NCBI RefSeq assembly: GCF_008327825.1
Contig: NZ_AP019827.1
Span: 1,860,001-1,924,000, forward strand
DNA length: 64,000 nucleotides
Reading direction: 5' to 3'
Source of the DNA: Leptotrichia shahii
GTDB lineage: Bacteria > Fusobacteriota > Fusobacteriia > Fusobacteriales > Leptotrichiaceae
The position numbers and the translations under genes are program-made. Below the pieces are notes generated by a model. The model did no database searches. It saw only the letters and a list, made by a program, of their open reading frames with translations, and was not told where the DNA came from. How positions within the stretch are numbered: the stretch's first letter is position 1; every line of letters starts with the position of its first letter. Positions 1 through 9,400 of this stretch are shown one piece after another.

Positions 1-213
1 ATTGAACCTGACATAGAAGTTAAAATGGAAGAATTGCTGACATTAAAAGGTTATACTAACGAAAGTGAACAAGCTAGAAAAAACAGAGAAAAAGAAATCG
101 AAGAAATAATAACAAAAGATAAAGGTAAGGAAGAAGCTGCCAAGATTATTTCTGCAGGTGACGTTCAATTGAAAAGAGCAATTGAAGAAATGAACAAAAA
201 AATAAAAAAATAG
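1..213 (+). CDS. C-terminal end of a probable S41-family (CtpA-like) carboxy-terminal processing protease, partial
   Basis: The reading frame is open from base 1, so the gene begins outside the window; only the last 70 residues are seen. They begin with IEPDIEVKM and include GDVQLKRAIEEM near the end. In tail-specific proteases of family S41 a very similar pattern (G-I-x-P-D-I-x-V, then D-x-Q-L-x-x-A) closes the protease domain. The catalytic Ser/Lys are not in the window, so the call rests on this tail alone. The stretch between the two motifs is strongly charged and probably helical. The gene ends 41 bases before rsmI and may be co-transcribed with it. Confidence 0.55.
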   Translation: MEPDIEVKMEELLTLKGYTNESEQARKNREKEIEEIITKDKGKEEAAKIISAGDVQLKRAIEEMNKKIKK

Positions 214-254
214 TTAAAATTAAAGAAAACAAATAAAGAATTAGGAGAAAATAT

Positions 255-953
255 ATGTTTTATGTTATTGGTACACCAATTGGGAATTTGGAAGATATAA
301 CTTTTAGGGCGATAAAGACTTTAAAGAAAGTTAATTATATTTTTGCAGAAGATACGAGGGTTACAAAAAAACTTCTTTCCCACTATGAAATTGAAAAAAC
401 GGTGTATCAATACCATGAACATAATAAACTTCATCAAATCACAAATATCATCAATCTTTTAAAAGATCAAAAAGAAATTGCACTTGTAACAGATGCAGGA
501 ACACCGTGTATTTCAGACCCTGGATTTGAGCTGGTAAATGAAACTTTGAAAGCTGGAATAAAAGTTGTTGGAATACCGGGAGCTTCATCAATTATTACTG
601 GAGCAAGCATTTCTGGATTAGATATGCGAAGAATGGCTTATGAAGGCTTTTTGCCAAAGAAAAAAGGAAGACAGACACTTTTCAATAAATTAAAAGAAGA
701 AGAAAGAACAATTGTAATTTTAGAATCTCCCAACAGAATTTTAAAAACTTTAAAAGATGTAAAAGAATATTTGGGAGAGCGATATGTTGTAATAACAAGG
801 GAACTTACTAAAATTTATGAAGAAATAATTCGTGGAAATGTTTCAGAAATTATAGAAAAGCTGGAAAAAAAGCCGATTAAGGGAGAGATTGTTTTATTTA
901 TAAGGGCAATAAATGATGATGGCATTTATTTAAAAAATAAAAATTTAGAGTAA
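255..953 (+). CDS. rsmI: 16S rRNA (cytidine(1402)-2'-O)-methyltransferase RsmI
   Basis: This SAM-dependent enzyme 2'-O-methylates C1402 in the decoding centre of 16S rRNA. Family hallmarks are plain: GTPIGNLEDITFRA at residues 6-19, AEDTR near 31, VTDAGTPCISDPG near 78-90 and GIPGASS near 109. The protein has 232 residues, while many RsmI proteins reach 275-290; the methyltransferase core is complete and the missing part would be the small C-terminal domain. The ATG follows an aggaga-type ribosome binding site. The upstream neighbour is the probable S41 protease; a repeat-filled gap of about 300 bases follows. Confidence 0.95.
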   Translation: MFYVIGTPIGNLEDITFRAIKTLKKVNYIFAEDTRVTKKLLSHYEIEKTVYQYHEHNKLHQITNIINLLKDQKEIALVTDAGTPCISDPGFELVNETLKAGIKVVGIPGASSIITGASISGLDMRRMAYEGFLPKKKGRQTLFNKLKEEERTIVILESPNRILKTLKDVKEYLGERYVVITRELTKIYEEIIRGNVSEIIEKLEKKPIKGEIVLFIRAINDDGIYLKNKNLE

Positions 954-997
954 TTAAAAATTAGTAAAGATAAGATAGATTTTTATAAATAAATTTT

Positions 998-1090
998 GAT
1001 TAATAAATATTTTTCTGTAATTTTTATATTTTTTTTTAATCAAGGGAAATCAATCGCCATTTTCCTTGTATCTCTGTCTTGTCTAAGCAT
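998..1090 (+). repeat. Family D dispersed repeat with covarying hairpin, copy 1
   Basis: The element begins with an attaataaatattt lead and a T-rich stretch. It then forms a 10-bp hairpin: arm 1041-1050, loop CAATCGCC at 1051-1058 and arm 1059-1068, with one G-T pair. The motif CTTGTCTAAGCAT follows at 1079-1090. The same arrangement recurs at 34083-34180 and, diverged, at 42960-43075, with different but still complementary stems. This copy fills part of the 954-1248 gap; the rest of that gap is AT-rich with no gene visible. Confidence 0.65.
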
Positions 1091-1248
1091 TTTAATTAGG
1101 GTACAATAATTATTTTAATACAGACATAATAAACAAAATTTCATTAGAATAAAAATATTTTTTGAGTTTTTATCTTTAATTTTAAAATTAATCTTAAATT
1201 TTAGGATTAAAAATAAAAATTTAGAAAGAAAATGGAGAGAATGAAAGA

Positions 1249-2124
1249 ATGAATATAAACTGGTATCCAGGGCATATGAAGAAAACGAAGGATTTGATTG
1301 TAGAAAATCTCAAGATAATTGATGTTGTGATTGAGATTTTGGATGCAAGGATTCCGATTTCCAGTAAAAATCCAGATATTTCAAAATTGGCGAATAATAA
1401 GAAAAAAATTATTGTGCTTAATAAAGTGGATTTAATTGATAATAAGGAATTGAAAATTTGGGAAGATTATTTTCTGAAAAATAATTTTTCTGACTATTTT
1501 GTCCCTTTAAGTGTGGAAAAAGGGACTAATTTTAATGAACTACGAAAAATCACGGATAAAATTTATGCAGAAAAATTGGAGAAGATGAAGAAAAAGGGAC
1601 TTCGTAAAACTGAAGTAAGGGCAATGATTGTTGGGATTCCTAATGTTGGAAAGTCTAAATTTATAAATAAATTTGTAAATAAAAATAAGGCAAGAGTGGG
1701 AAATACTCCAGGATTCACACGTGGGAAGCAATGGATAAAAATTGATGAGAAGCTGGAATTACTAGATACACCAGGAGTTTTATGGCCAAAATTTGAAGAT
1801 GATGATGTAGCTTATAATTTGGCGATTACTGGTTCGATAAAAGATGATGTGCTGCAGTTGGAGCATATTGCGATAAAATTTTTGAATAAATTAAAAGTTC
1901 TTGGAAAAATTGGAGATCTTATAAAGGTTTATAATTTGGAAGAATATACTACAGATGAAGAAATTTTGGGAATGGAAAGTCATAAAATATTGGAGATTCT
2001 AGAAAAAAGACTGGGAGTTTCTAAAAATGATGAGCATAATTATGAAATTATTTCAAGAAGATTGATGAGAGATTATAGAATGGCGAAAATTGGAAAGTTC
2101 TTTTTGGAGTTTCCTAAGAATTAA
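1249..2124 (+). CDS. ylqF: Ribosome biogenesis GTPase YlqF/RbgA
   Basis: This is a circularly permuted GTPase needed for late assembly of the 50S ribosomal subunit. The G4 motif NKVD (residues 58-61) comes before G1 (GIPNVGKSKFIN, 129-140) and G3 (DTPG, 173-176), the order that defines the YlqF/YawG group. The N-terminal NINWYPGHMKKT is also diagnostic. At 291 residues it has the usual length, with the C-terminal RNA-binding region present (residues 200-285). The ATG at 1249 has a ggagagaatgaaaga leader. The next gene starts 14 bases after the stop, so the two are probably in one transcript. Confidence 0.95.
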   Translation: MNINWYPGHMKKTKDLIVENLKIIDVVIEILDARIPISSKNPDISKLANNKKKIIVLNKVDLIDNKELKIWEDYFLKNNFSDYFVPLSVEKGTNFNELRKITDKIYAEKLEKMKKKGLRKTEVRAMIVGIPNVGKSKFINKFVNKNKARVGNTPGFTRGKQWIKIDEKLELLDTPGVLWPKFEDDDVAYNLAITGSIKDDVLQLEHIAIKFLNKLKVLGKIGDLIKVYNLEEYTTDEEILGMESHKILEILEKRLGVSKNDEHNYEIISRRLMRDYRMAKIGKFFLEFPKN

Positions 2125-2138
2125 AGGAGAATTATAAA

Positions 2139-3395
2139 ATGAGAATCGGAATATTTACTGATACATATAGACCTCAGGTAAATGGAGTTGTCAGCTCGAT
2201 TATGACACTTGAAAAGGAGCTTAGAAAGCAAGGGCATAAGGTATATATTATTACTACAACTGATCCTGATGCACCTCAGGTAGAACCTAATGTTCTAAGA
2301 CTTCCAAGTATGGAATTTAAGCCGTTGCCACAGTATAGGTTAGGGATGATTTATTCGGCAAAAATAATAAAAAAAATAAAAAGACTGGAATTGGATATTA
2401 TTCATTCACAGACAGAATGGGGAGTTGGAACATTTGCGAGATTTGCTGCGATTAATTTGGAAATACCGCTTGTTCATACCTACCATACGTTGTATGAATA
2501 TTATACTCATTATATTTTTGGATCAAGATTTGTTAAAGCTGGAAAAAAAATCGCAGCTGCAATTAGTAAGTTTTATTGTGAAAAATGTAATGCTTTGATT
2601 GTTCCCACAAGAAAAGTTGAGGATATTTTGTATTCTTATGGTGTAGATCAGACAATGAACATTATTCCAACTGGACTAGAACTGGATAAGTTTTATCGTG
2701 GAAATTATTCTGACGAAGATTTGGGATTTATGAGAGAAAATTTTGGAATTGACGAAAGTGATTTTCTTTGTGTGTATATTGGACGGATTGCAGAAGAGAA
2801 AAGTATAGATTTGTTAATTGACATGTTTTCTAAAATTAAGGATGAAAAATTTAAATTTATGATTGTTGGTCGTGGAAGAATCTTAGATGATTTGAAAAAA
2901 CAAGCTAAAAAACTTGGAATATCTGATAGAGTTATATTTACTGGGGAAGTGCCGCATGATAAAGTTGCTGCGTATTATCAGATGGGAGATGTATTTTTGA
3001 ATGCGAGTGTATCAGAAACGCAAGGGCTTACATTTGTGGAAGCAATGGCAGCTAAGACACCTGTTGTAGCAAGATATGACTTAAATTTAGAAGACTTGCT
3101 TGTAAAAAATGAAGCAGGACTTGTTTATAAAAATGAAAAGGAATTTATTGATTCTATAATGCTTTTAAAGGAAGATAAGGAATTCAGGGAAAAAATTATT
3201 GAAAATGCTTTTGTTGCTTCACAAGATTACACAGCACAAAAATTTGGGGAACGTGTAGAAGCAGTTTATAAAAAAACAATAGAGGAGTATGATAGTCGTG
3301 AAAGTTTTACTATATTCAGAGGGGAAAAGTTCCTTCAGCAAATCCGGCGTTGGGCAAGCCTTAAATCATCAGGTAGAAGCCCTTGGAGCAAATAA
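2139..3395 (+). CDS. Family 4 glycosyltransferase, probable 1,2-diacylglycerol 3-glucosyltransferase
   Basis: This enzyme probably transfers glucose from a nucleotide sugar to diacylglycerol at the inner face of the membrane, the first step of glycolipid synthesis. The N-terminus RIGIFTDTYRPQVNGVVSS and the HTYHTLYEYYTHY segment near residue 113 resemble Gram-positive and Acholeplasma monoglucosyl-diacylglycerol synthases (from memory). The GT4 E-x7-E motif lies in SETQGLTFVEAMAAK near residue 290. The last ~35 codons run about 100 bases into the next gene in another frame and encode low-complexity, Arg/Ser-rich residues unlike a glycosyltransferase tail. A lost base near the end would restore a TGA at 3290-3292. 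The following gene is a CpoA-like partner. Confidence 0.8.
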   Translation: MRIGIFTDTYRPQVNGVVSSIMTLEKELRKQGHKVYIITTTDPDAPQVEPNVLRLPSMEFKPLPQYRLGMIYSAKIIKKIKRLELDIIHSQTEWGVGTFARFAAINLEIPLVHTYHTLYEYYTHYIFGSRFVKAGKKIAAAISKFYCEKCNALIVPTRKVEDILYSYGVDQTMNIIPTGLELDKFYRGNYSDEDLGFMRENFGIDESDFLCVYIGRIAEEKSIDLLIDMFSKIKDEKFKFMIVGRGRILDDLKKQAKKLGISDRVIFTGEVPHDKVAAYYQMGDVFLNASVSETQGLTFVEAMAAKTPVVARYDLNLEDLLVKNEAGLVYKNEKEFIDSIMLLKEDKEFREKIIENAFVASQDYTAQKFGERVEAVYKKTIEEYDSRESFTIFRGEKFLQQIRRWASLKSSGRSPWSK

Positions 3396-4332
3396 TATTG
3401 AAATTACGCAGGATCCTGAAGATGATTATGATTTGGCACATATAAATACAGTTGCACTAAAATCTTATGAAGTATTGAAACAGGCAAAGAAAAAAGGGAA
3501 GCCTGTAATTTATCATACACATACAACTTATGAAGATTTTCGTGGAAGTATAAAGGGAAGTTATGTCTTGTCACCAATTATAAAATTTTGGACAAAGAAA
3601 TTATATAACGAAGCAGATTATTTGATTTCTCCGTCAGAATATACAAAAAATCTTATAAAATCAAAATACTTGGAAAAAGAAAAAGAAATTAGAGTAATTT
3701 CAAACGGTGTAAATATAAATAAATTTAATAAAAATGAAGTTTTAAAAGAAAAATTTTTAAATGAATATAAATCAGTATATGACATAAATAAACCCTTAAT
3801 TATAACAGCTGGACTGCCTTTCGAGAGAAAAGGGATAAAAGATTTTGTAAAAGTGGCACAGGAATGCAGCGATTACCAATTTCTTTGGTTCGGATCATCA
3901 AGTGTAAAATCAATGTTGCCTGATAAAATACAAAAAATCATCGAAAATCCGCCAAAAAATCTAATTTTTCCGGGATACGTTGACAAAGATATTCTAATTG
4001 GAGCATTTAGTGCGGCTAAAGCATTTTTATTTATGACTTATGAAGAAAATGAGGGAATTGTAGTATTAGAAGCACTTTCAGCAAAATTACCGCTTGTAGT
4101 GAGAGATATTCCTGTGTACGAAGACTGGCTGGAAGATGGAAAAACTTGCTTTAAGGCTAGGACTAACGAAGAATTTTGTGAAAAAATAAGAAATATTGTG
4201 GAAAACAATGTGGAAAACTTGGATGAAATTATAGAAACTGCCTATAATATTGCCGTAGAGCGGGATTTGCTAAATATAGGAAAAAAATATAAGGAATACT
4301 ACGAGTATATATTGAATCAAAAAAACAAATAA
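3298..4332 (+). CDS. Family 4 glycosyltransferase, CpoA-like second glycolipid glycosyltransferase
   Basis: This enzyme probably adds the second sugar to monoglucosyl-diacylglycerol. MKVLLYSEGK at the start, the YDLAHINT motif and HTHTTYEDFRGS resemble streptococcal CpoA, whose gene also sits beside a glucosyltransferase like the one upstream. The E-x7-E motif is EENEGIVVLEALSAK near residue 260. I chose GTG at 3298 as the start: an AGGAG at 3283-3287 is 10 bases upstream, whereas ATG at 3289 would be only one base from it. The length is then 344 residues. The 5' end overlaps the previous reading frame. Acceptor and sugar are inferred from family resemblance only. Confidence 0.8.
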   Translation: MKVLLYSEGKSSFSKSGVGQALNHQVEALGANNIEITQDPEDDYDLAHINTVALKSYEVLKQAKKKGKPVIYHTHTTYEDFRGSIKGSYVLSPIIKFWTKKLYNEADYLISPSEYTKNLIKSKYLEKEKEIRVISNGVNINKFNKNEVLKEKFLNEYKSVYDINKPLIITAGLPFERKGIKDFVKVAQECSDYQFLWFGSSSVKSMLPDKIQKIIENPPKNLIFPGYVDKDILIGAFSAAKAFLFMTYEENEGIVVLEALSAKLPLVVRDIPVYEDWLEDGKTCFKARTNEEFCEKIRNIVENNVENLDEIIETAYNIAVERDLLNIGKKYKEYYEYILNQKNK

Positions 4333-4350
4333 TTTTAATAAATTAAGAAG

Positions 4351-4392
4351 AGAAAACTGTTGACAACAAATAAGAAAATGGTTTTCTTTTTT
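4351..4392 (+). terminator. Probable terminator after the glycosyltransferase pair
   Basis: AGAAAAC (4351-4357) can pair with GTTTTCT (4381-4387), and a shorter AAGAAAA/TTTTCTT hairpin with a TGG loop lies inside it. A T-run follows directly. The stem is AT-rich, so it is moderately weak. Confidence 0.5.
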
Positions 4393-4440
4393 ATTTACAT
4401 TAAATTTAATTAAATTTTATAGTATTTATGTAATGCTTTC

Positions 4441-4469
4441 TTGAAAAATTATAAAAAATCTAGTAAAAT
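4441..4469 (+). promoter_or_regulatory. Sigma-70-type promoter for the outer-membrane protein gene
   Basis: TTGAAA at 4441-4446 and TAAAAT at 4464-4469 are separated by 17 bases, about 115 bases before the chosen start codon at 4584. It is the only well-spaced pair in this gap. Confidence 0.5.
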
Positions 4470-4583
4470 ATTATTATTAATAGAATATACATTTTGGTTA
4501 AAATATAATAATATTTCTAATTTCTAATGTTTAAGTATAAAATTATAAAAAAGAGATTTGCAGAATTAAGGGAGAACAGAATT

Positions 4584-6323
4584 ATGAAAAAATTACATAT
4601 TTTAAGTACAATGATGCTGTCAGCAGCAACTGCAATGGCTCAGGAAATAAAGATAAATGGGGGCTGGGACTTTGACAGGGCATATAAAAATGATTTAACT
4701 AAACATCATAAGGGGCTTTCAAATACCAGCTATGATTATAAATTCAAAAACGGTCCTGTTGCAGGAATAGAGTGGTTATTTGACAATCAAGGAAGGCTTG
4801 AACTAGGAATTGGTGCGGAACATAAGTTTTCTGTGAAATCTTCAGCCTTAAAAGATAAGAATGAAATGAAAATGTATGAAATAACACCAATGTACTTAAC
4901 AAGTAAATATAATTTAATAACTTCTAAAGAAGGAAATGATCTTGTTTACCTTATTGGAAGAGTAGGGTATGCTAAGGCTAAAGCTGGAAGAGATAATAAA
5001 GAAGATTTGAATGATAAAGATTTTCATGGTGGACTTTATTATGCCGGCGGTCTAGGTACTCAAGTCGGTCCCGTTTCAATCGAAGCATTATATGAAAGGT
5101 CAAATTTACGATATGATAAAATGAATTTAGGTAATATAAACAGAAATAATATAAATACCCTAAATAATTTTAAAAAGACTAAAGATAATATAAATACAGT
5201 TGGTGTAAGGGTAGGATACAGTATCGGAAATATCAAAAATTTACCAAAGAAAAAAAATGAAACTGTACCTTTTGATCCTTTTAGAACTGATATTTTTGCT
5301 AAAACAGGAGATATGCAGTATACTACAGATAAAATTCAGAAAAGAAAATGGAATGGCGGAGAACTTAGATTAAATGCAGGATATAATTTTAAGAACAGAT
5401 ATAATGTCCAGCCAGAGCAATTTTTAGGAACAGGAATGAAAAATAATAAATGGCAGTCTGCAAAATCAGATTTTGATACTAAAAAGATGCCTGTTGCTGG
5501 CTTAGAATATTTATTTGATAATCAGGGAATTGTTGAACTAGGTCTAGGTGTTGAACAAAAATTCTATGATATTACAGCTTTTTTTAATGATAAAAATCAA
5601 AAACATGTTTTAAGAACCTATTCCGCTTATGCTACAACAAAAATTAACTTAGTAAATAATAAAGGTAATAATCTTCTTTATGCTGTTGGACGAATAGGAT
5701 ATGTACATGGTGAAATAAAGGAAGAGAACTTTAACAGGAAAGATCTTCGGGGCGGTCTTTACTACGCTGGAGGATTAGGTACAGAATTAGGACCTGTTTC
5801 CATAGAAGCCCTTTACGAAAGGTCAAATTTTAAATATCAGCCAGAAGATATTATCAATCCTATAAAAACTAAAAGTAAAATTGACACATTTGGTATAAGA
5901 GTAGGATACAGAATAGGAAGTATAAAAAATAAACCTAAAATAAAAGAAGTTAAGACAGCAGGCTATGCCTATAATGACATACCAGAAGAAGATAGAATAG
6001 ATATAGCTAATAATTTGAAAGATAAAAGTAATGAAGTTTTAACTTCTAGAAAGAATCCTATAAAAAGGCAAAAATCTTTGGAAAGTGAAACAAAGGAAGC
6101 TAGAGTGGCAGACTATTATACCTATAATGATATACCAGAAGAAGACAGGATAGATATAGCTGGTAATTTAAAAGGAAAAAGCAATACTGTTTCAACTTTA
6201 AAAAAAGGTACTATAAAAAGAGAAAAATATTTTGAAGATGAGATAAAAAAAGAAAATGCTAAAACTGTATCTAAAGAAGATTCCATAGATATAATCAATA
6301 ATTTAAGTTTTAACAGATTATAA
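4584..6323 (+). CDS. Outer-membrane beta-barrel protein with two tandem barrel-like halves and an acidic repeat tail
   Basis: The protein is likely in the outer membrane; its cargo or role is unknown. ATG 4584 is preferred over 4527 because AAGGGAG lies 9 bases upstream and a clean signal peptide follows (cleavage after AMA, residue 19). Two halves of about 200 residues repeat the same blocks: an EWLFDNQG/EYLFDNQG block, a GRVGY/GRIGY block, then HGGLYYAGGLGT or RGGLYYAGGLGT, VSIEALYERSN and an RVGY strand. A tail of about 130 residues holds two near-identical YNDIPEEDRIDIA units and a third degraded one (KEDSIDIINNL). It does not end in the aromatic residue typical of barrels. The next gene is a secreted glycosidase. 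Confidence 0.7.
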   Translation: MKKLHILSTMMLSAATAMAQEIKINGGWDFDRAYKNDLTKHHKGLSNTSYDYKFKNGPVAGIEWLFDNQGRLELGIGAEHKFSVKSSALKDKNEMKMYEITPMYLTSKYNLITSKEGNDLVYLIGRVGYAKAKAGRDNKEDLNDKDFHGGLYYAGGLGTQVGPVSIEALYERSNLRYDKMNLGNINRNNINTLNNFKKTKDNINTVGVRVGYSIGNIKNLPKKKNETVPFDPFRTDIFAKTGDMQYTTDKIQKRKWNGGELRLNAGYNFKNRYNVQPEQFLGTGMKNNKWQSAKSDFDTKKMPVAGLEYLFDNQGIVELGLGVEQKFYDITAFFNDKNQKHVLRTYSAYATTKINLVNNKGNNLLYAVGRIGYVHGEIKEENFNRKDLRGGLYYAGGLGTELGPVSIEALYERSNFKYQPEDIINPIKTKSKIDTFGIRVGYRIGSIKNKPKIKEVKTAGYAYNDIPEEDRIDIANNLKDKSNEVLTSRKNPIKRQKSLESETKEARVADYYTYNDIPEEDRIDIAGNLKGKSNTVSTLKKGTIKREKYFEDEIKKENAKTVSKEDSIDIINNLSFNRL

Positions 6324-6400
6324 AATTACAAATTTTCTAAAAAGAAAAAATCTAACTATAATGTGAAGTTGAAACATTAATTTTGGGAAGGAGATAGAAA

Positions 6401-9400
6401 ATGAAAAAAATTATAGTTGCTGGGCTACTCCTAATTTTTATGAGTTTTTCAATAATGGCTGAAAATATAGGTAATGTGTCTTCTTCAGTAAATGAAGTAA
6501 AATCGCATAATGAGATATTATTGAAATGTTTAAATATAGCGGAAGAAAGTGCACAAGAAACTGGAATAACTGAAAATAATGGCAATAATATATTTTTAAA
6601 ATGTTTAAATTTTGAAAATAGTAGTGAAAATACAGTTACAACAAATAAAATTAGCTCTAAAGATATATTGCTGGAATGTTTAAATACAAATGAAAATACA
6701 GCAGGTGAAGCAGAAAAAAATGGAAATTCTGATGAAAAAATACTGAAATGTTCAAATATAGTTAGAATAATTAATGCAAATGAATTACTTCAAACAGATA
6801 AAATTGGAGGCATTAACGGCATACAGCTGAAATGTTCAAATACAGTAAAAAATGGAAATAAAGCTGAAATACCAATATCAGGCAGCATCGGTTCAAATAA
6901 TATAATATTAAAATGTTCCAGTGTTTCTGAAAATCTTCCGAAAAATGAAACAGTAATAAATAGTGGCGAAACATCTAATTCAAATGAAATAACTCTAAAA
7001 TGTTCAAATATAGTTAGAGTTGTTGATGGGAATAAAGTTTTTCCAGACAACCCAGAAAATAGCGATGCAGTAATATTAAACTGTTCAGATGCAACGGAAA
7101 AAAACAGCAATATTATTGGAAATATAGAACAACCAAAAGGAAATTTAGGATCTTCAGGAGGTAATATAGGAGGGAAAGTTCCTATTGGGCCTATTATTGG
7201 CGGAGTGGCAGGAGCTTCTGCTGTCGGAGCAATTATTGGCGGAATTGGACATCATGGTGGTGGTGACAACGGCAGTTCTAGCCCTTCAAAAGGTGGCAGC
7301 GGAAAAGACGGAAATTCCAAGCCTCCAAAAAATGGTGGCGGAAAAGATGACGCTTCCAATCCTAAAAAAGAAAAGAAAGATGATCCCAAAATACATAATG
7401 TGAGAGGAATTGGAATACAGCCTGTCAATCCTTTTTGGAGAAATAATCTTCAAGAAGCAGAAGATTCTTATTCAAAAATAGCAAAGGTAGGATTCCAATG
7501 GGTAAGAATTACAGCTTCATGGCATAGAATCCAATCTAAAAAAAATGGAGGATATGATTGGCAAGACATAGATGATGCTGTCGCTCTTGCAAAAAAATAT
7601 AACTTGAAAGTTCTAATGCAGATAAGCGGCGCTCCTGAATGGGCAACAGGAGCAGACAAACTTTCTGCTGCTGAAAAAAATGCGTTAAATGCAAGAAAAA
7701 TTTGGGTAGCATCATTTGCTCCGCTTCCACAGTATGATAATGATTTTTCAAACTTTGTAACTGCATTGGTAAAAAGATATGCTACAAAGGGAGTAATCGA
7801 CTATGAATTTTGGAATGAACCAGGAAATCCTGAATTTTGGCATGATACTATTCAAAATCCCAAGCCGAATCCTGAACATTATACTAATTTGCTGAAAATA
7901 GCATATACAGCGGCACATAATGCCCATGATGATGTAAATATTATGGCTGGTGGTATGACGGTAGGAAGCAGCAATAGTTCAACAGGGTATATCGGGCCTA
8001 TGGAATTTTTGGAGAGAATGTACAGGGCTGGGGCAAAAGGATATTTTGATGGTGTATCACACCATCCTTATGGAATTTATGCTAGAACTTTTCGGGATAA
8101 TGGCTGGGCAAATATGATAGGTGATGTTGTAAAACCTGGTGGAGGAGAAAAAACATTATATCAGATAATGTCAGAGAATGGCGATGGAAATAAAAAAATA
8201 TGGCCTTCAGAAGTAGGACTGGATGCTGCTTACCCTGGAGTCGATGAAATAAAACAGGCTAATGTAATAAGTCAAATTTTAGGATGGTATCAAAAATCGA
8301 ACATATTTGGGCCTCTTATTTTGTATCAGGCAAAAGACAGAAAGCCTTATATTACTTCAGGAGTAGTGGATAGGGACAATAATGGGGATGGCTGGCTTGA
8401 CGTAAACATCGACACAAATGGGGATGGTATTCCTGATGCAAATATTGATGCGGACAATAATGGACGTCCTGATATACTGGATGCGGCAGATCCTGAAAAT
8501 TATTTTGGAATTTGGAAGTCAGACGGCACTGAAAAAAAAGCAGTAGATGTAATCCGAAGATTTATTAATAATAAGACAATATCTTCACCAGCTCCGCTTA
8601 CAAATGGATGTGACAGTGCCACAGATGCGTCAGGGCAATGGAAGAGTGTAAAATGCTGGGAATTTAAAGACCGAAATATTCCTTCTGACTGGCAAAGTAA
8701 AAGAATCATTAATCATTTGGACAGTCATTTGACTTATCTGCCAAACAACATCAGTCTGGATGGCGATCACGTCAAAATTACTACACGACGTCATTGCGTT
8801 AATAGAAAAGGCGATCCCCTGACTGATGCAAATGCAACTACAGGTGTATGTCCTGCAGGTAAGGTTACCCAATATTCAAGCGGTAGGCTTGAATCTAATA
8901 AGCTTGTAGATGCTTCTAAGCCGTTCCGTGCAGAAATACGTGCCAAAATGAACTGGAATCATCTGCAAGGAATGCGTACAGCTCTCTGGATGCAGAAACA
9001 GCAAAATGATGTGGATACGCCTATTTGTAAAAATCCAGGCGGAAGCGCCCCTTACGGTTCACTATTAATTTTGGAATGGTTTGCAAGTACTCCTAGTTAT
9101 GCATGGCCTGCAACTAATATCAGCTGTTATTACAGCCAAGTCAATCACGAGTGGACTCCACGTGGTTTTACTCATCGTCTTGAAAATATTGTTGGCGGAC
9201 ATAGTGAATCATTGACACATGAATGGCATGTCTGGGCAATTGAATTTGATGGAACAAAGGTACGTTATTACATGGATGGAAGAATGATTCCTGTTGTTCA
9301 TTATCGTATTAAGGATGCTCAACGTATTAGTGTGGTTGACAATACTAGATACGATCAATATGGCAACTATCTTTCTACTATGCCAGATGAAGACTTTAGC

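Noticed and set aside
6790-7110. 106-codon minus-strand frame opposite the Cys-repeat region
   Set aside because: It mirrors the repeats of the coding strand and has no start signals.
7185-7403. Overlapping plus-strand frame in the Gly-rich region of the glycosidase gene
   Set aside because: It is out of frame with the large gene, lacks a ribosome site and reflects the repetitive Gly codons.
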